6,148 nt of DNA from Labilithrix luteola (GTDB lineage: Bacteria; Myxococcota_A; Polyangia; Polyangiales; Polyangiaceae): assembly GCA_026225435.1 (NCBI GenBank), contig JAMFST010001380.1, positions 1 to 6,148 of the forward strand, written 5' to 3'. Numbering within the stretch: position 1 is the first letter of the stretch; the number at the start of each line of letters is the position of its first letter. A program made the translations under genes and the position numbers. Of the stretch, positions 5,763 to 6,148 are shown one piece after another. The notes beneath the pieces were generated by a model. It saw only the letters and a list, made by a program, of their open reading frames with translations. It was not told the DNA's origin and ran no database searches.

Positions 5763-6148
5763 TGGTCGCGCGCCTGCGAGAGCTCCGGGCGAAGGGCCGG
5801 CAGTGGAAGCTGCTCGGCTTCTCGCTGCTCGAGGTGATGGTGGCCATCTCCATCCTCGGCCTGGCGCTCACCGTCATCCTCTCGGCCCAGGGCGGCCTCT
5901 CGGCGAGCAACCACGCCGCGAAGAACATGGGCACGGCGGCCACCCTCGGCCGCTGCAAGATGACCGAGATGGAGGAGAAGATCCTCAAGTTCGGCTACCC
6001 GCTGGTCGACTCGATCGAGACCGAGACCGCCTGCTGCGACGACGACAAGGATCCGAACTTCAGCTGCGACATCAAGGTCGAGCGCATCATGATGCCGAAC
6101 CTGCCCAACATGGACGGCGGCACCATGGAGGGGGGCACCGTCGCCACC
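5762..6148 (+). CDS. gspI: T2SS minor pseudopilin GspI, N-terminal part (3' end outside window)
   Basis: The frame is open for 129 codons to the window end. A 19-residue basic leader ends in LLG, followed by FSLLEVMVAISILGLAL. The cut is after G19, F20 is the methylated residue and E24 the +5 glutamate. The FSLLEVMVA signature and GRCKMTEMEE at 63-72 (compare the usual ARAKMTELE) are typical of GspI, the minor pseudopilin that starts tip assembly with GspJ and GspK. Four cysteines occur early: C65, then C91, C92 and C102 in the stretch TACCDDDKDPNFSCD; these are unusual for GspI and may form periplasmic disulfides. The ATG overlaps the gspH stop by one base. gspJ and gspK would be expected just downstream. 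Confidence 0.93.
   Translation, partial: MVARLRELRAKGRQWKLLGFSLLEVMVAISILGLALTVILSAQGGLSASNHAAKNMGTAATLGRCKMTEMEEKILKFGYPLVDSIETETACCDDDKDPNFSCDIKVERIMMPNLPNMDGGTMEGGTVAT

Overview
The window is a stretch of a type II secretion system (T2SS, general secretory pathway) operon. All genes lie on the + strand in the order gspD (3' part) - gspE - gspF - a GspG-like membrane protein - gspG - gspH - gspI (5' part). The DNA is very G+C-rich, with third codon positions almost always G or C. That composition, this D-E-F-G-H-I order and the lineage-specific additions to several proteins suggest a myxobacterium or related deltaproteobacterial lineage. This is inference from style, not from a marker gene.

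Layout: 1-794 is the C-terminal end of the outer-membrane secretin GspD with a disordered tail. 847-2655 is the assembly ATPase gene gspE, interrupted by one in-frame TAG at 1891-1893, exactly where the conserved Glu of the EDPVE motif belongs. 2671-4068 is the inner-membrane platform protein GspF, with extra hydrophobic segments. 4085-4495 encodes a 136-residue membrane protein whose periplasmic part resembles GspG but which has no prepilin-peptidase site. 4547-4972 is the major pseudopilin GspG. 4998-5762 is the minor pseudopilin GspH. 5762 to the window end is the start of minor pseudopilin GspI, overlapping the gspH stop by one base. Gaps between genes are at most 52 bases, and I see no terminator or convincing internal promoter, so the set reads as one transcript.

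Together the genes encode the outer-membrane pore (D), the cytoplasmic motor (E), the membrane platform (F) and the periplasmic pseudopilus (G, H, I) that pushes folded exoproteins out through the secretin.

The points most worth a second look are the amber codon in gspE, the GspG-like protein that cannot be processed as a pseudopilin, the enlarged GspF, the long spacer between the two CxxC pairs of GspE, and a small perfect hairpin over the gspG ribosome binding site. I see no CRISPR array, RNA gene, insertion sequence or foreign island. The novelty here is variation within a known secretion machine, not a clearly new system.
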